Assembly (NCBI GenBank): GCA_003988855.1
Contig: QYAI01000087.1
Span: forward strand, 1 to 64,000
From: Arachnopeziza araneosa
Lineage: Eukaryota; Ascomycota; Leotiomycetes; Helotiales; Arachnopezizaceae
Reading direction: 5' to 3'
DNA length: 64,000 nt
The notes beneath the pieces were generated by a model, which did no database searches, was not told the DNA's origin, and saw only the letters and a program-made list of their open reading frames with translations. Shown here in pieces: positions 52,219 through 63,597 of the stretch; positions within the stretch are counted from its first letter, which is position 1, and each line of letters begins with the position of its first letter. The position numbers and the translations under genes were made by a program.

Positions 52219-54490
52219 TCACAACTTCGGATCGGAGTCACTGGTCCCTTGAATCGCATGACGACTGTTGTCACCGATGCGGAAGATGGTTCGTCCTGTA
52301 TGGACTTTGGTGGGCCACCCAGCTTTCTCAAGCGCAGCCTTAGCAGTTTCAAGCAGCATCAGCTCGCTGCCTGCAACGATCTCAGTGACTTCACTTGTAC
52401 ATAGATCGAGAAACTCACCCCTAACGCCTGTCAATGACCCTACAATGGGTGCATACTCTATCTCACTAGAGACGCGTGACTCGAACGGGTTCTGGCTAAC
52501 TTGATACTGTTAGCATCGTCCTCAAAGTTCGCAGCATGGCAGTGAAAAAGGACGTACTTGGGACCACAAGCTGCGGAAGGCCAAGAATCGATGCATAGAA
52601 TCCCGAATTGTATGCGGTTGTGGCAAAGTCATTTCTATAACTATCAGATCCGAACTTGAATGCGTCTGGGGTAGGCATTGGTCATACCCTGGTGGAGGTA
52701 CAATTTCACGGTAATTTGCGCCTGACTGTCCGAGGGGTATCATCATAATGGGACTACTATACTCGTCCTCACCTGGAGCGGGAATAAATTTTTCCATCCA
52801 GTTCCGGAAGACTTGCAGTTCGTCGAGACCTCGATCTCTTTCCTCCTTAGTCGTGTCGATGCCTCGCTGCCTGTTCGAGCGAGAATATAAGTAATTGAAA
52901 ATCCGCAACACATTTATACCATCTCGATTCATACTTACCATCGAGATGTCATAAACGGGCTGACATAGACTTTCTTGCCGAATTTCTCGCGATAAGTTTT
53001 GATGACCCCATCGTAGCTATGATAACCGTCATAATGATTTGGCCAGTATGCAGACTACCCAGTTAGCAAGGCACCTGAGATTTGGTTTGCTATCATACCT
53101 TAGCAAGATATTCCGAAAGCTTTTTGGTCTCTAAACTTCTCGGGCCCAGTGCGGAACCATTCGTCTGAAATGGAAAGTTTCGTATGCTTGATGCCTGTGA
53201 AGTATTCAAGGATAGTAAGGAACTCTTCCTGCATCGCTTGCTGACTCTCGTTTTGCGTTGGGAACCAATCCGTAGGATATATGATTTTACTAGGTCTCTA
53301 GTCATTGATCAGTTAAACTCTTTGGAGGAATCCTTGGGTTATCATACGGGATGTTTGGTGGGTTCTCGAAAACCTGATCCAATGAGTAGATCTTGGAGCA
53401 TCTCGGGGTCTCGGGCAAGCATCCCCAAGGCATCAAATGGGCTGCTCAGTGTTAGCGACTTCCATCTAATGGCCTCGTAGAACTACGTGACACTTGGCGC
53501 AATCCCTTCAAGTGAAAAGGTATCCCAAATTACTCGAAAGCCCCATAAACCATAACTTGCCGCAGGCATTCAGATGCTACCTGTCGCTTGTGCTGTCAGT
53601 ATTATTATCCAGAGTGTTGTTGACAAGCAGTTCTTCATCTTACTGTCTGTTCCGAGAGCAAGATCAATCCAGCCGTATCCAGCAGCAGAAGATCCTGCAC
53701 CGCTAGAACTACCAGAGGGTCCTTGATATCCATCACCTCTTGGATTACAAGCTGGGAAATAATCGATAGTCTTCTCGGGCGGCACTTCAGACCCAGCATA
53801 GGCACCCATGACTGTTTTCCCTACAATGATAGCTCCTCGGTCTATAAGCTGCTGAACGAAGGTTGATGTGACCTTTTGAAGACCATAACATTGGGTATAA
53901 GACCGACTGCCAAGGGTAGTCTTAACCCCGTCCAAGTGAAAGTTGCCCCTGATTGATATCCTTTTGCCGTTCAAGGGTTTTTCGAGGGTGGTAGGGTAAT
54001 AAAGTTGGGAAGGGACCGCAACGACAGGATACAGGCCACTATAAGCGCCTGCATAAAGAGGCTGAAATCTGTATAGTTTGAGTAATGGTTCCTTGGTACA
54101 AAAGAGCTCTTACTTGTAAGGATTCCCGCCATCATCAGGTACCACCGAAGTCACAAAGCTTCGCAACTCGTCTGGGTATAACCTCCACACCTGGTGAAGG
54201 TTACGTTCTTTGAGAACGTAGGGTCCTTCCGGAAGTTGATGCTCGCTGCTTTCGTTCACAAAGAGCTCACAAGCACGGTTTGCAAGGTATGCTTCACATG
54301 CATCGGATAATATTGGTGGAATATGACTGGAATGAACACTCTGGGCAAGTAAGATGCCACCTAAAGTGAATTCCGAAATAAAGACATCGTCATTGAGGTC
54401 AAAGCGCGCGAAAGTGTCCTGAGGAGTTCGACATCGATCTTCCGCGCATGTGCATTGAAGACGACGGCAGGCAAAATCGCGTTCTGGTTA
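52219..54490 (-). pseudogene. Amidase-signature enzyme, recently broken
   Basis: The minus strand reads VVFNAHARKIDVELLRTL, a one-base frame change, then FDLNDDVFISEFTLGGILLA, LPEGPYVLKERNLHQVWRLY, an intron near 54070-54110 and FQPLYAGAYSGLYPVVAVPS. Next is the catalytic Lys block IDRGAIIVGKTVMGAYAGSE, then NPRGDGYQGPSGSSSGAGSS (cis-Ser) and DLALGTD. A second intron leads to TTGSI*MPAASYGLWGF, where TGA (53570-53572) replaces the family Arg codon next to the nucleophile Ser. Later blocks (FDALGMLARDPEMLQDLL; MIPLGQSGANYREIVPPPG; GFYASILGLPQLVVPI) sit in shifted frames. The C-terminus ends at 52219. At least two frame changes plus the stop argue for a pseudogene. The parent would hydrolyse amides; substrate unknown. 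Confidence 0.85.
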
Positions 54491-55799
54491 AGATTTTCAA
54501 ATGGAGGAAGGGTTCGCTATTGTTGTTGTTAATGTAGAGTCTCTTTCACTGAACTTCGTTCTGGCTGACCTCGATCTTGTTCCGGACATGATAGGCAACA
54601 CTTCCCACCACGACTGTACAATGTGCCCTGAGCGAAATTGTGGCGGTGTCGAGGCTCGCCATGGTCGGGCGAGGTCCTTAATTTTTGAAATGGCGTTCTT
54701 GAGGAAGAAGAAAGTAGTTATTGTAAGTACAAACAATGACAAAGCCCGTCAAACATAGAATTGGGGTATCAGAAGTATCAGAAGTGTGGCGATCTTGCCT
54801 TGTCGTTTGATTGGCAATGCCGAAGGACAAGGCTCTGCCATTTCTGTACGGAGGCCCCAGTCAAAATTCAAGGGATTACACCTCCATAAATTAAATGCTC
54901 TATGATGAAGGGACAAAGTAGCACAACAAGTTTGTTAACCTCGGAACCGATTTTAATACTGATAGTGGTAGAAGAGTCTTGATTTCGATCCGGAAAGTTG
55001 ATTTCAACTTCAACAATGGAACTGCAAAGCTTTGGACAAATTGTGGTCTTATTAGAACTGAAGCATGTCACGCCAATGCTTCACAAGTAAATCATGTATA
55101 TTCGCCGAATTCAGATGCAAGTGTGAAGAAAACGATAACAAACCCAATCTTCGCCATATCACAGTTCACGCAAACCAAGACCACATTTCATCATCTCTAA
55201 ACTTATGACACCGTGTCCAACTGCATTGAATCACGTTTTCCTGTGCTTGTCAGCAGATGTACAACCGAGATGATTAGGTAGGTACCTATGTTCAGCACCC
55301 TACCTACTTTTAACACTAGGATACTCATGTTCGCTAAAAAGTAGTGGATTTCCTGTACTCATGCACTTCGGTAACAGCTCAAAGGCGAGGATAGTGTCAC
55401 GATGGATGGTAACCCAGCAAACCCAATCCCGATCCGGGATCTATGATGTTGTATCCGCATGGGCTAGTATCACTCTGAGGACGGATGTCCGATGCATCAT
55501 GCGTGAAATATATCTCGGAGAAGCTAATGCAGATGCAGTGCTCGTATCTCCGGATGTGTGCCGGCTCGGTTGAAATTTCCGATGGGGGCGGGTGAGAGAG
55601 TTGTCGGGGTTCAGAGTATCTCACTACTTCCGTTAAGATTGTTCGATATTAGGTTTACAGCGGTCCTTTTCACTTTATTACATCATTCAAGAAGTCAAGT
55701 TGAAAATTTTAGGATAAAGAATGTGTATTTTTGGGAAGTGAAATCAAATATACAGTCTCGACCACTCATCACCTCAATCTTGCATAATTAGAGAATTAT
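54491..55799. other. Intergenic, no gene recognised
   Basis: May include the eroded 5' end of the amidase. GTAGGTACCT and CCTACCTAC motifs occur at 55274-55307. Otherwise only short frames. Confidence 0.5.
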
Positions 55800-57455
55800 C
55801 TATCCATAGATCGCATCGATAGCCGCGATATGGTTGGTCACGAAACACGTCCAATCAGTCGTGTTAAAGTAGACCGTGTTACCATCCTGCGAGGTCTCGC
55901 AATTGCAGCTGGGAAGAACATCACCGTATTGCCAGAACATGTCACCTGCCATGCCGGTGGTTGAGAGCGAGAGTGATTGCCAGCCGCTTTCAACGGCTGC
56001 ACATTCGTCGCTGTAACCGACTGTTTTGTGTAAGCTAAACTCGTATGCAATGGAAACTGCAAAAGATGAGAGAGGGCTTGTCTTACATTCTTCCAAGAGA
56101 CATGGTTTGCTTGCATTGGCGCATGCGGCTGCGTGAGTAGTGATCCAAAGATCTCCCCAGGTGTCTGATGTTCCCCCTATAATTTTCAAAAGTTAACCGA
56201 AAGCGACGGTTTTGTGACTGTCATACATACAACTTTGAGGGTACAAATGGAAAGTTGCAAAGTCCAATGTAGATATCCCTAGATTCTTTTGCCAGTCATA
56301 TCCTCCAGCAGATGTACTAAATGGATAGCTCCCGTCTCCTCCTGTAGTGGGACCAAAGCCTTCGTCACCGATGGTAACCATATGATTAGGATCGAGAGAC
56401 TTGATATACTGGGAAGTTGATGCAGCCCAGTTGTAGATCACAGATCTACACAACGGTTAGTCAAAATGGAACAAAGCTAGATTTGGTCACTTACACATCA
56501 CATCCCGAGCATCTTGGCTCGTTCGCCAGCTCCCACGAAAAAATGGCCGGAGAGGTGGTATATCTGCTCACAACGGCCTGAATATAAGTCCGATATTGTG
56601 CCTGAGATGCAGAATCGGTGAACCATGATGAGCTATTCCCGCCAAAAGCGCTAACATAAGCTGCGATTCCACCATAATCGCTCCAGTTGTTGACGAAATT
56701 GATAATCAACTTGAGGCCGTATTTCTCCGCAGACGAGACCACATAGTCCAATCTCTGCAAGCCGTATGCACCGGTGTTGATTTGGGATCCGGTACTGGAC
56801 AAATACTGATAGTAAACGGTTCCAGTGGCTGGGACGGTGTTCACGTCGTTGAAACCCCAAACCCGAACAATTTTGAGACCTGAAGATGAGATGTCGGCGA
56901 AAACATGGTCGACATCTCCATCAGCAGTGAGGAATCCACACCAGTAGCAGTTGGTTCCAGCAAAATACTCGGTTACTCCGTCAATGGTAAAGAAGAGGCC
57001 ATGAGTTTTGGGGAAGCCGGTCTGAGTTGAGACGACCGCGGAAGAACTGGTCGTGGTTGTCTTGATAGAAGACGATGATGAAGTTGTGGTTTTAATCGAC
57101 GAGCTCGTAGACTTGACAGATGAGCTCGTGGACGTGGCAATTGAACTCGTAGCCTTGATACTTGAGCTCGTACTCTTGATGCTTGAGCTCGTGGTCTTGA
57201 CGCTTAAACTTATAGATTTTGATGAAGACGCTGACGTGGTTACTCCTAAGAAATATTAGCAAAAGGTGATTATAATTAATTGGTTCCCTTACCCGGAATG
57301 CATTGGTAGTAGTATGGATTATAAGACGTGCAAGAGTATCCAGCAACGCAGCTCGTGAGTCCAGCGTAGCCTATCCCACCGCATTGTCCGTACGCACCCT
57401 GCTGGGCCTTGACAGCCCACGCAAGCGCGAGAAGAGAGAAAGCAAGAGACTTCAT
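55800..57455 (-). CDS. Secreted endo-beta-1,4-mannanase, GH5 with N-terminal CBM1
   Basis: Exons 57455-57293, 57245-56495, 56445-56231, 56176-56087 and 56020-55800 encode 479 aa. The signal peptide MKSLAFSLLALAWAVKA is followed by a fungal cellulose-binding module (GAYGQCGGIGYAGLTSCVAG; YSCTSYNPYYYQCIPG) and a Ser/Thr/Lys linker of repeated SSIKSTS-type units. The catalytic domain starts at FFTIDGVTEYFAGTNCYWCG. The acid/base Glu lies in FSWELANEPRCSGC. The nucleophile Glu is rebuilt across the last splice junction as CLLEE-FGYSDEC. Other markers are HMVTIGDEGFG and ATFHLYPQSW. Family knowledge: hydrolysis of mannan and galactomannan in plant walls; the sequence resembles subfamily 7. It is intact and lies 0.8 kb from a GH74 gene on the same strand. 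Confidence 0.93.
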
Positions 57456-58275
57456 GCTGACGACTCTGAGGAAGTAGCTTGACGATAAAGATAAAGACAA
57501 AGACAAAGAGCACGTACTCAACAACAGATGGGCAACTCAATATTTATCATATGAAGCAGCTTAAATACTCGGACTGACCATTCGTCCGTTCCACCAATGA
57601 GCCAGATGGAAAAACACATATTCCGGACTCGTGGAATCGTGGCGAGATTTCCACGCGGTGATGCAATAAGCTGCTTGTCGATGCTACTTTCGGAATCCGG
57701 AGGCAGGGCGTCCACGCTGCAGAGTACGGGGAACCAGGTTGGCCCTGGCATCGCATCTCCTCTCGGAACACGCTGCAGAAGGTGGCAAGTACAACGTGGT
57801 GAGGTTAGGACGGTGCAGGAACAGGGAGTCTGCGTACCTGACGACGGTCTCCGGCCCGCCGTTGTCAGGAGATAAGCGATGCGTCCCGAGGGATTCGTCT
57901 AGGAGGATCTCGGCCAACGTCAATCCTATCTCACATCCGAGCTCATCGCTTGCACAATTTTCTGGATGGCAATAACGTATCGCACCGCCATCTCGTCATT
58001 TTGCAGCTATTGTAAAAATGTAATGAATAGTAAGTGAAGCTAAAAAGAAAGCTCTGGAGCACGTTTGGCTTGTCCGATAGTTTTTATGATCATTTTTCAA
58101 ACAGCTTTTACGCTGGTTCGAAATATACGAACTGTTATCTCAAAACTTGAACAACTGTATCTACCTATCAGGCTAATGTTTCACGCAAGCGTTTTCTATT
58201 TACACTTCCCTCTTCACTATGTACAGTCTTTAAGAATGCTATTTACATCAACATAGTTCTACTTCCTGAATCTAA
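57456..58275. other. Mannanase promoter and xyloglucanase 3' flank
   Basis: No gene. A GGCTAA hexamer at 58171-58176 resembles an XlnR/Xyr1-type site, but one hexamer is weak evidence. Confidence 0.5.
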
Positions 58276-61131
58276 TTATAAACATTGTGAGTAGTAACTA
58301 TTTTGAGCTTGGCATGTGAATCCAGTTGCGCAAATGGTGCAACCAGTATACCCTATACCACCACACTGAGCATAATGGCTAGCTGTGCAAGTAGTGGTCG
58401 AGCTTGAACTCGACACAGTGGAAGAATGTGTTGTTGTGCTTAGAGTTGTCGGTTTGGTGGTGGTGGCAGATGATGAGTGTGTTGTTGAAGACGTAGTCTT
58501 GACGCTAGAGGAAGAAGTTGGCGAAGTTGTGGGTATTGATGAAGATTTCGACGTAGACGTAGACTTGACGGTAGATGTAGAAGTTGAAGTCGTAGCTGTG
58601 GAACCGCCTGTGATGGAGCCTTTGGCATAGAAAACACCACGGCCGTTGGTGCCGACATAAACTTGACCAGCAACATTACCGCTGCCAGCAAGTTTGCACC
58701 CATCAATAGCACCAAAGCTTTGGGTACCTTGAAGATCGGTCCATGTGTTGCCACTATCTGCACTTCCATACAATTTGTTACCAGCAGATCCAGTGCCGAA
58801 AGCATAGAGATTCCACGTCGACCCGGAGCCAACACCAAGAGCGATTTCGTAAACGTTAGTTAAAGTAGAAGTTAACAACGTGAAAGTTGATCCGAAGTTG
58901 GTGGACAAATGAATGCCTGCATTCGTGCCCACATAGACCTGTCCTGCAATGGTCGGATGGACGGTAACATAGTTGATCTGGGTAGCGCCACTGAGAGACC
59001 CGCCCGCGACAAAAGTCTGCCCGTTATTCGAGGAAACATAAAAAGTTGCCGACAAACCACCGTAGAAATAATTATCGTTTTGCTTATCGCTGGCAATAAG
59101 AGCAGTGGCTGGGAGACCTGTTGTGCTAGCGAAAGTGTTCGTATACTGAGATCGCAGGACTCCTTGGCTAGCCGTGGACCAGAGAACTGTGTCCCCGCTA
59201 GCAGAGTAAGCCACAGTGCCACCATATGCTGTAGTAGACGCTCCATAGTCGATACTGTTTAAAGTCCGAGTTAGAAAAGTCGTAACATTAAGCTTCGAAA
59301 TATGCCATGTGTAGAAGAGGATGGAAGGAAAGCAAAGTTTCAGTCATGTACGCACCTCCATGATTTCCCACCATCGTTAGAGACTCCGACCTGCTGTGTG
59401 CCTGCAGTATTGCCTGACCTGACGATATCAGCCACCGTGAGACCCGCATAGTCAACACCTGAACTCGTGGTAAATTCTGGAGTCATCCAATTGGTTGACG
59501 GCGCAGTTCCTAGACCACTTGACGATGAGTAAGTGAACCCGCTATCATCACCGACAGCAACTAGCAACTCAGAGCCACCTGGCACGGACGCCAGTCCTGT
59601 GACAGCCATTTCCTCGATGCCATTCGCCAGAGTCGCGATAGAGACGTTATGCACGGTATCCCAGTTGGTTAGGTCATGACCTCCCATAATAGTCAAACCA
59701 GTCCCATAGAACCAATGATCGCTATCAAACGGATCAATCTCAAGCGACTCAATCATCCATCCCAAAGGTTCATCATTTGCGACATTCCAAAAGCTGGTTG
59801 CGATCCAAGGGGCATTTGGAGTCTACAAATCATTAGCCAAAATTTGATTCAGCACTCTATTAATCACATTCATTTATATCCGAGACTTTCTCGGGCATAT
59901 ATGGCAATTTTTGAAGGATTTAAAACTCACCGAAAGACTGTAATAGTTATTCATACTAGGATAGCTGGTCCATTCCCAGAGAGGAGTCCACGTGAGACCC
60001 GAATTATTTGAGCGGAAGATTTGGCCATTTGGCCACCATGAGTTCAGAGCGGCCACCACAAGATACCCTGGCTTTAGCATGTCGACACCTAGTCCGCCGA
60101 AGCCAAAATAGAGGTTAGAGCCACTGACTGGAGTGATATTTGACCACGTGCTCTTGGTCAGATCATACCTCCACACAGAGCCATCGGTGCCATCGTACGG
60201 ACCTATTCCGTCACTGTAGCTAAAGTAAAGTGCCTTCTCCGTGGGCTGCAATCTACATTTATGTGGGAAGAACGTCCCTGGTTGACCTGCAACAGGTGAC
60301 CAGGTAGACCCAGCGTCTGTGGACTGATAGACAGAAGCAGTTATATTGTCAGCTACACCAACAAAAATTCTAGACGTCGCTCCGTTGATAGTGGAGGAGG
60401 TGCTGTCAAAAGTGACAAATAACAGACCCTGGAGGTCATTTTCGTATCCAGTGGTATCAGAAGGGTCTTCACGATAAGTTCCCGTATTGGTGAAGCTGGT
60501 AACGTTCGAAAAAGTCACTCCTCCATCGGTCGATTTCCAGAGACCATGGCCGCTGCGAGCTCCAAAGTATACAATGTTTGAATTTGCGGGATCGACAGCA
60601 AGACGCTCACCAGTGCCTCGACCAGGCATATTTCCACCAACCTTGAAAGTCAGATTGCTGAAAGTCCAAGTGCTTCCTTGGTTGATGCTCTTTGCGATGC
60701 AGCCATTATTTGGGTCCCTATATGAAAATACTGTCAATTTAAACCAAGTCCAAGATGTTACACATACCAGCTAGTTGTGTACATGCCAAGAGCGGCGTAT
60801 ACCACGTTAGAGTTCTGTGGATCCAGAGCCAAGGCATCTGTACCCCAATTATGCCTAGGCTCTTTTAGTGAAATACAACCGATTAAGAGATTTCCTACCA
60901 GTTAGCATCTTGAGCGATTCCATCCGATATAGGTGTCCAACTGTCATCTGAGTTGAGCTTGTACATGCCACCAATATCCGCACGGGCATAAGCGACGCCT
61001 TTGGTCTTTGGATGGAAGACAATGCTCGGGATAAAGCCTCCTCCACCACCAGTATGAACACTTGTCCAAGAGTAGGCAGCTTCGATGGGTGCAGCCGCGA
61101 AGAGCAGCGAGAGTGCGTGAAATGTCCTCAT
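58276..61131 (-). CDS. Secreted xyloglucanase, GH74 with C-terminal CBM1
   Basis: Exons 61131-60899, 60854-60768, 60717-59931, 59822-59356 and 59254-58276 encode 850 aa. The signal peptide is MRTFHALSLLFAAAPIEA. The two seven-bladed propellers show repeated SxDxGxTW units (KSTDGGVTF, QSTDAGSTW, SNDGGKSW, SADSGNTW). The first catalytic Asp block is AYARADIGGMYKL; a second candidate is GLTIMGGHDLTNWD. Other family markers are GRGTGERLAVDP and NIVYFGARSGHGLWKS. A Ser/Thr linker precedes the C-terminal CBM1 (SHYAQCGGIGYTGCTICATG; FTCQAQNSYYSQCL). Family role: endo-hydrolysis of xyloglucan in plant cell walls. All five exons keep the frame and the length is typical. It is intact. Confidence 0.94.
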
Positions 61132-62468
61132 AGTTGCGGAAACGAGATTGTGGTTCGGTAGCCGGACTTGTCGTCTGCCTTAGCAATCTCAAAGCTGGAG
61201 AGCTGGGGATACATAAACATATATGGCTTTTCCTCGAGGCGTAATCTCACCACACCGCACCGTATGGAGTTAGGATGTGGCCATGATCTCCGAGCTGCTT
61301 GGCGTAGCACGCAACTTGACAGAGCGCGAGACGATGAGGTAACATCGGGAAAGAACAGGAGTGGCAGGGGGAGAAGTCATAACATAAAAATAATTCCCAC
61401 AAATCGGTCCATCGCCGTCAAGTACAGGCTTTGATCTTGGATCGTTTGCGATCATGGCAACGATGGGAGAATTTCCACAAATCGGTCCATCTCCGTATAG
61501 TACCATGTTTTGATCGTGATCCGTTAAGCGGCCATGGGACGTTTCGGATAGGTGACCGTGGTCCCGAACATATGTAGGTCTTATGTCTGTTTTGCGGAGT
61601 GTGGTGGAGGAGAATGGAAAACGGAAATTTAGAAAGGGGTGCCGGCATCAAGGGCCGTCCGTCTACCGTTAGCGCGGGGCGTAACCAGGGACGGAGATGG
61701 CTACAAATACAGCTCTTAGTACATTCCCGCCGAAGATTTCTTTCAGGAGATCGAACAGCGCCTTATTGCGGACGAAGAGCCTCCGCCTGATGGCTTCCTT
61801 CGGTCTACATTTCTCTACCGTAAAACCATCCAAGCGTTGGTCACTCCTCTGTTCCTGGCAGCTTAGAATTTGGCCATTAAATCATCACTCCTACGGATTC
61901 TCATATATTGCAGTGTGATGAGAGATGGTTTTGATTTGAATAAACTCAATTCCGGATTGCAACTTGAGTGAGTTGAGCTTTCTTTTTCCATGTGATGTTA
62001 GCTGATTGCTCTTCTGGGTGTCAAGTGAGAGTCAGCTTCTGACGCTGCAGCGGACAATAGTAAGATGTTTTTCTCTGAGCTATTGCTTATTAAATGATTA
62101 CCTTTGATTTTGAGCTGGGAAAAGAAGATGTTTTACCCAAAAACTCTCTTAGCAGCTTGTTCATCACGATCCACACTGGGCTCAAATCATCCACATTAGG
62201 CTCTCTACTAATTGCAACTTGTGAATGCAAAGCTAAACATTGTTCCACAGCGTTGTTAACAATGGAATCAACGAGAAATTTATTTAAGTGACTACAGTGG
62301 TGACATCATTTTTCAGCCTAAAATGTAAGATATCAGTTGTTAGACATCCCGGTTTAGATGCCCCGCCGAGGCCAGCCTTATCAACATATATATTTTGGAT
62401 GATTCTTTCGAACCTTGTGGTCATTTATTATTATCTACTGTATTGTATTCAAACGTTCTCGATCAGTC
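61132..62468. other. Divergent intergenic region, with a short tandem duplication
   Basis: Holds the xyloglucanase promoter and the patatin promoter. The only structure seen is the duplicated segment at 61398-61540. No gene. Confidence 0.5.
61398..61540 (+). repeat. Two direct ~70-bp copies upstream of the xyloglucanase
   Basis: CACAAATCGGTCCATC occurs at 61398 and 61476 (offset 78). Both continue through CCGT, AGTAC and TTTGATC-GATC to GATCATGGC- or GGCCATGGG-like ends. The copies diverge outside these blocks. Confidence 0.7.
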
Positions 62469-63597
62469 ATGGCCTATTCAAATGAGGATAGACACCCAAT
62501 GGGATTGACTCTGCTTTGCCTTGATGGAGGAGGCGTCCGTGGGCTATCATCGCTCTACATTCTTAAGCAGGTCATGGAGACCATTAATTTTCAGACACCA
62601 CCAAAGCCTTGTGACTACTTCGATATGATTGGGGGGACCTCAACTGGCCGATTGATTGCTATTATGCTTGGCCGCCTGCGACTGAGTGTTGACGAGTGCA
62701 TAGACGCATATATAGCTATGTCGCCTAAAATATTCACGAAACTCCACCATAGGATCAATCTGAAGGGGAAAGTACAAGGCAGATTCGATCATTTAGCGAT
62801 TGAATCGTCCATAAAGGAGCTACTTAGAAAGGGCGGGATGCGCGAGGATGAGCTTCTACGGGATAGCAGCACCGGAGCATGCAAAACGTATGTGTCTCTA
62901 GCAACGATTTGCTTCTCAGAATCAAAGACTTCTGATCTCTGAAATATGATACCTTCTTAGTTTTGTATGTACAATAAGCAAATTGACTGGAAGCACCGTG
63001 ATTCTATCAAGCTATGCATCCAATCGCCGTGGCCGGGATCTCTTTGATGTCACCACTATCTGGCAAGCGGCTCGAGCTACGTCTGCAGCAACCTCTTTTT
63101 TTGAACCTATTGTAATCGGAGGCGAGGAGTTTGTTGATGGTGCGACTCCAGCCAACAACCCAATCATGGAAATGTGGACCGAGGCTTATGACACATTTTC
63201 CCATTCTACGGATCGCGACTGGACGCTTGACAACAATATCGCTTGTGTAATCTCTATTGGCACCAGTGTTCCCTTGATAAGACCTTTCGGTGATGATCCT
63301 CTCCAAATTGGCGCCAAGCTTGTGAAAATAGCGAGCGGTACTGAGAAAAACGCAGAGAGCTTCGCCAGACATCACCCTCAGCTATGTTTGCAGGGACGTT
63401 ACTTTTGGCTTAATATCAACAGGGGATTGGAGAGTATCGGGCTCGAAGATGAATCTCGGCTTAAAGAAATAATCGGTGCGACCCGACTTTATCTACAAAG
63501 CGAAAAGATCCATCAGCAGCTAGCTTCTTGTGCAGGAAGACTTAGTAAACGTGAAAGTAGGTTACAATATTCTCGGGATTGGAGACAGCTGAAATAG
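62469..63597 (+). CDS. Patatin-like phospholipase
   Basis: Exons 62469-62887 and 62961-63597 (intron 73 bp) encode 351 aa. The start MAYSNEDRHP is chosen over an upstream in-frame ATG (62415) because the patatin fold begins directly after it. The oxyanion loop is CLDGGGVRGLSSLYIL. The nucleophile elbow is MIGGTSTGRLIAIMLG (Gly-X-Ser-X-Gly intact, with Arg where Gly usually follows). The splice junction gives CKTFVCTISKLTGS. The catalytic Asp is in EEFVDGATPANNP. The dyad Ser/Asp is therefore present. Fungal patatins of this type are often the effector domain of NLR-like proteins. Here a TAG ends the frame, but the same frame continues open to the window edge, so this may be a truncated product of a longer gene. 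Confidence 0.85.
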
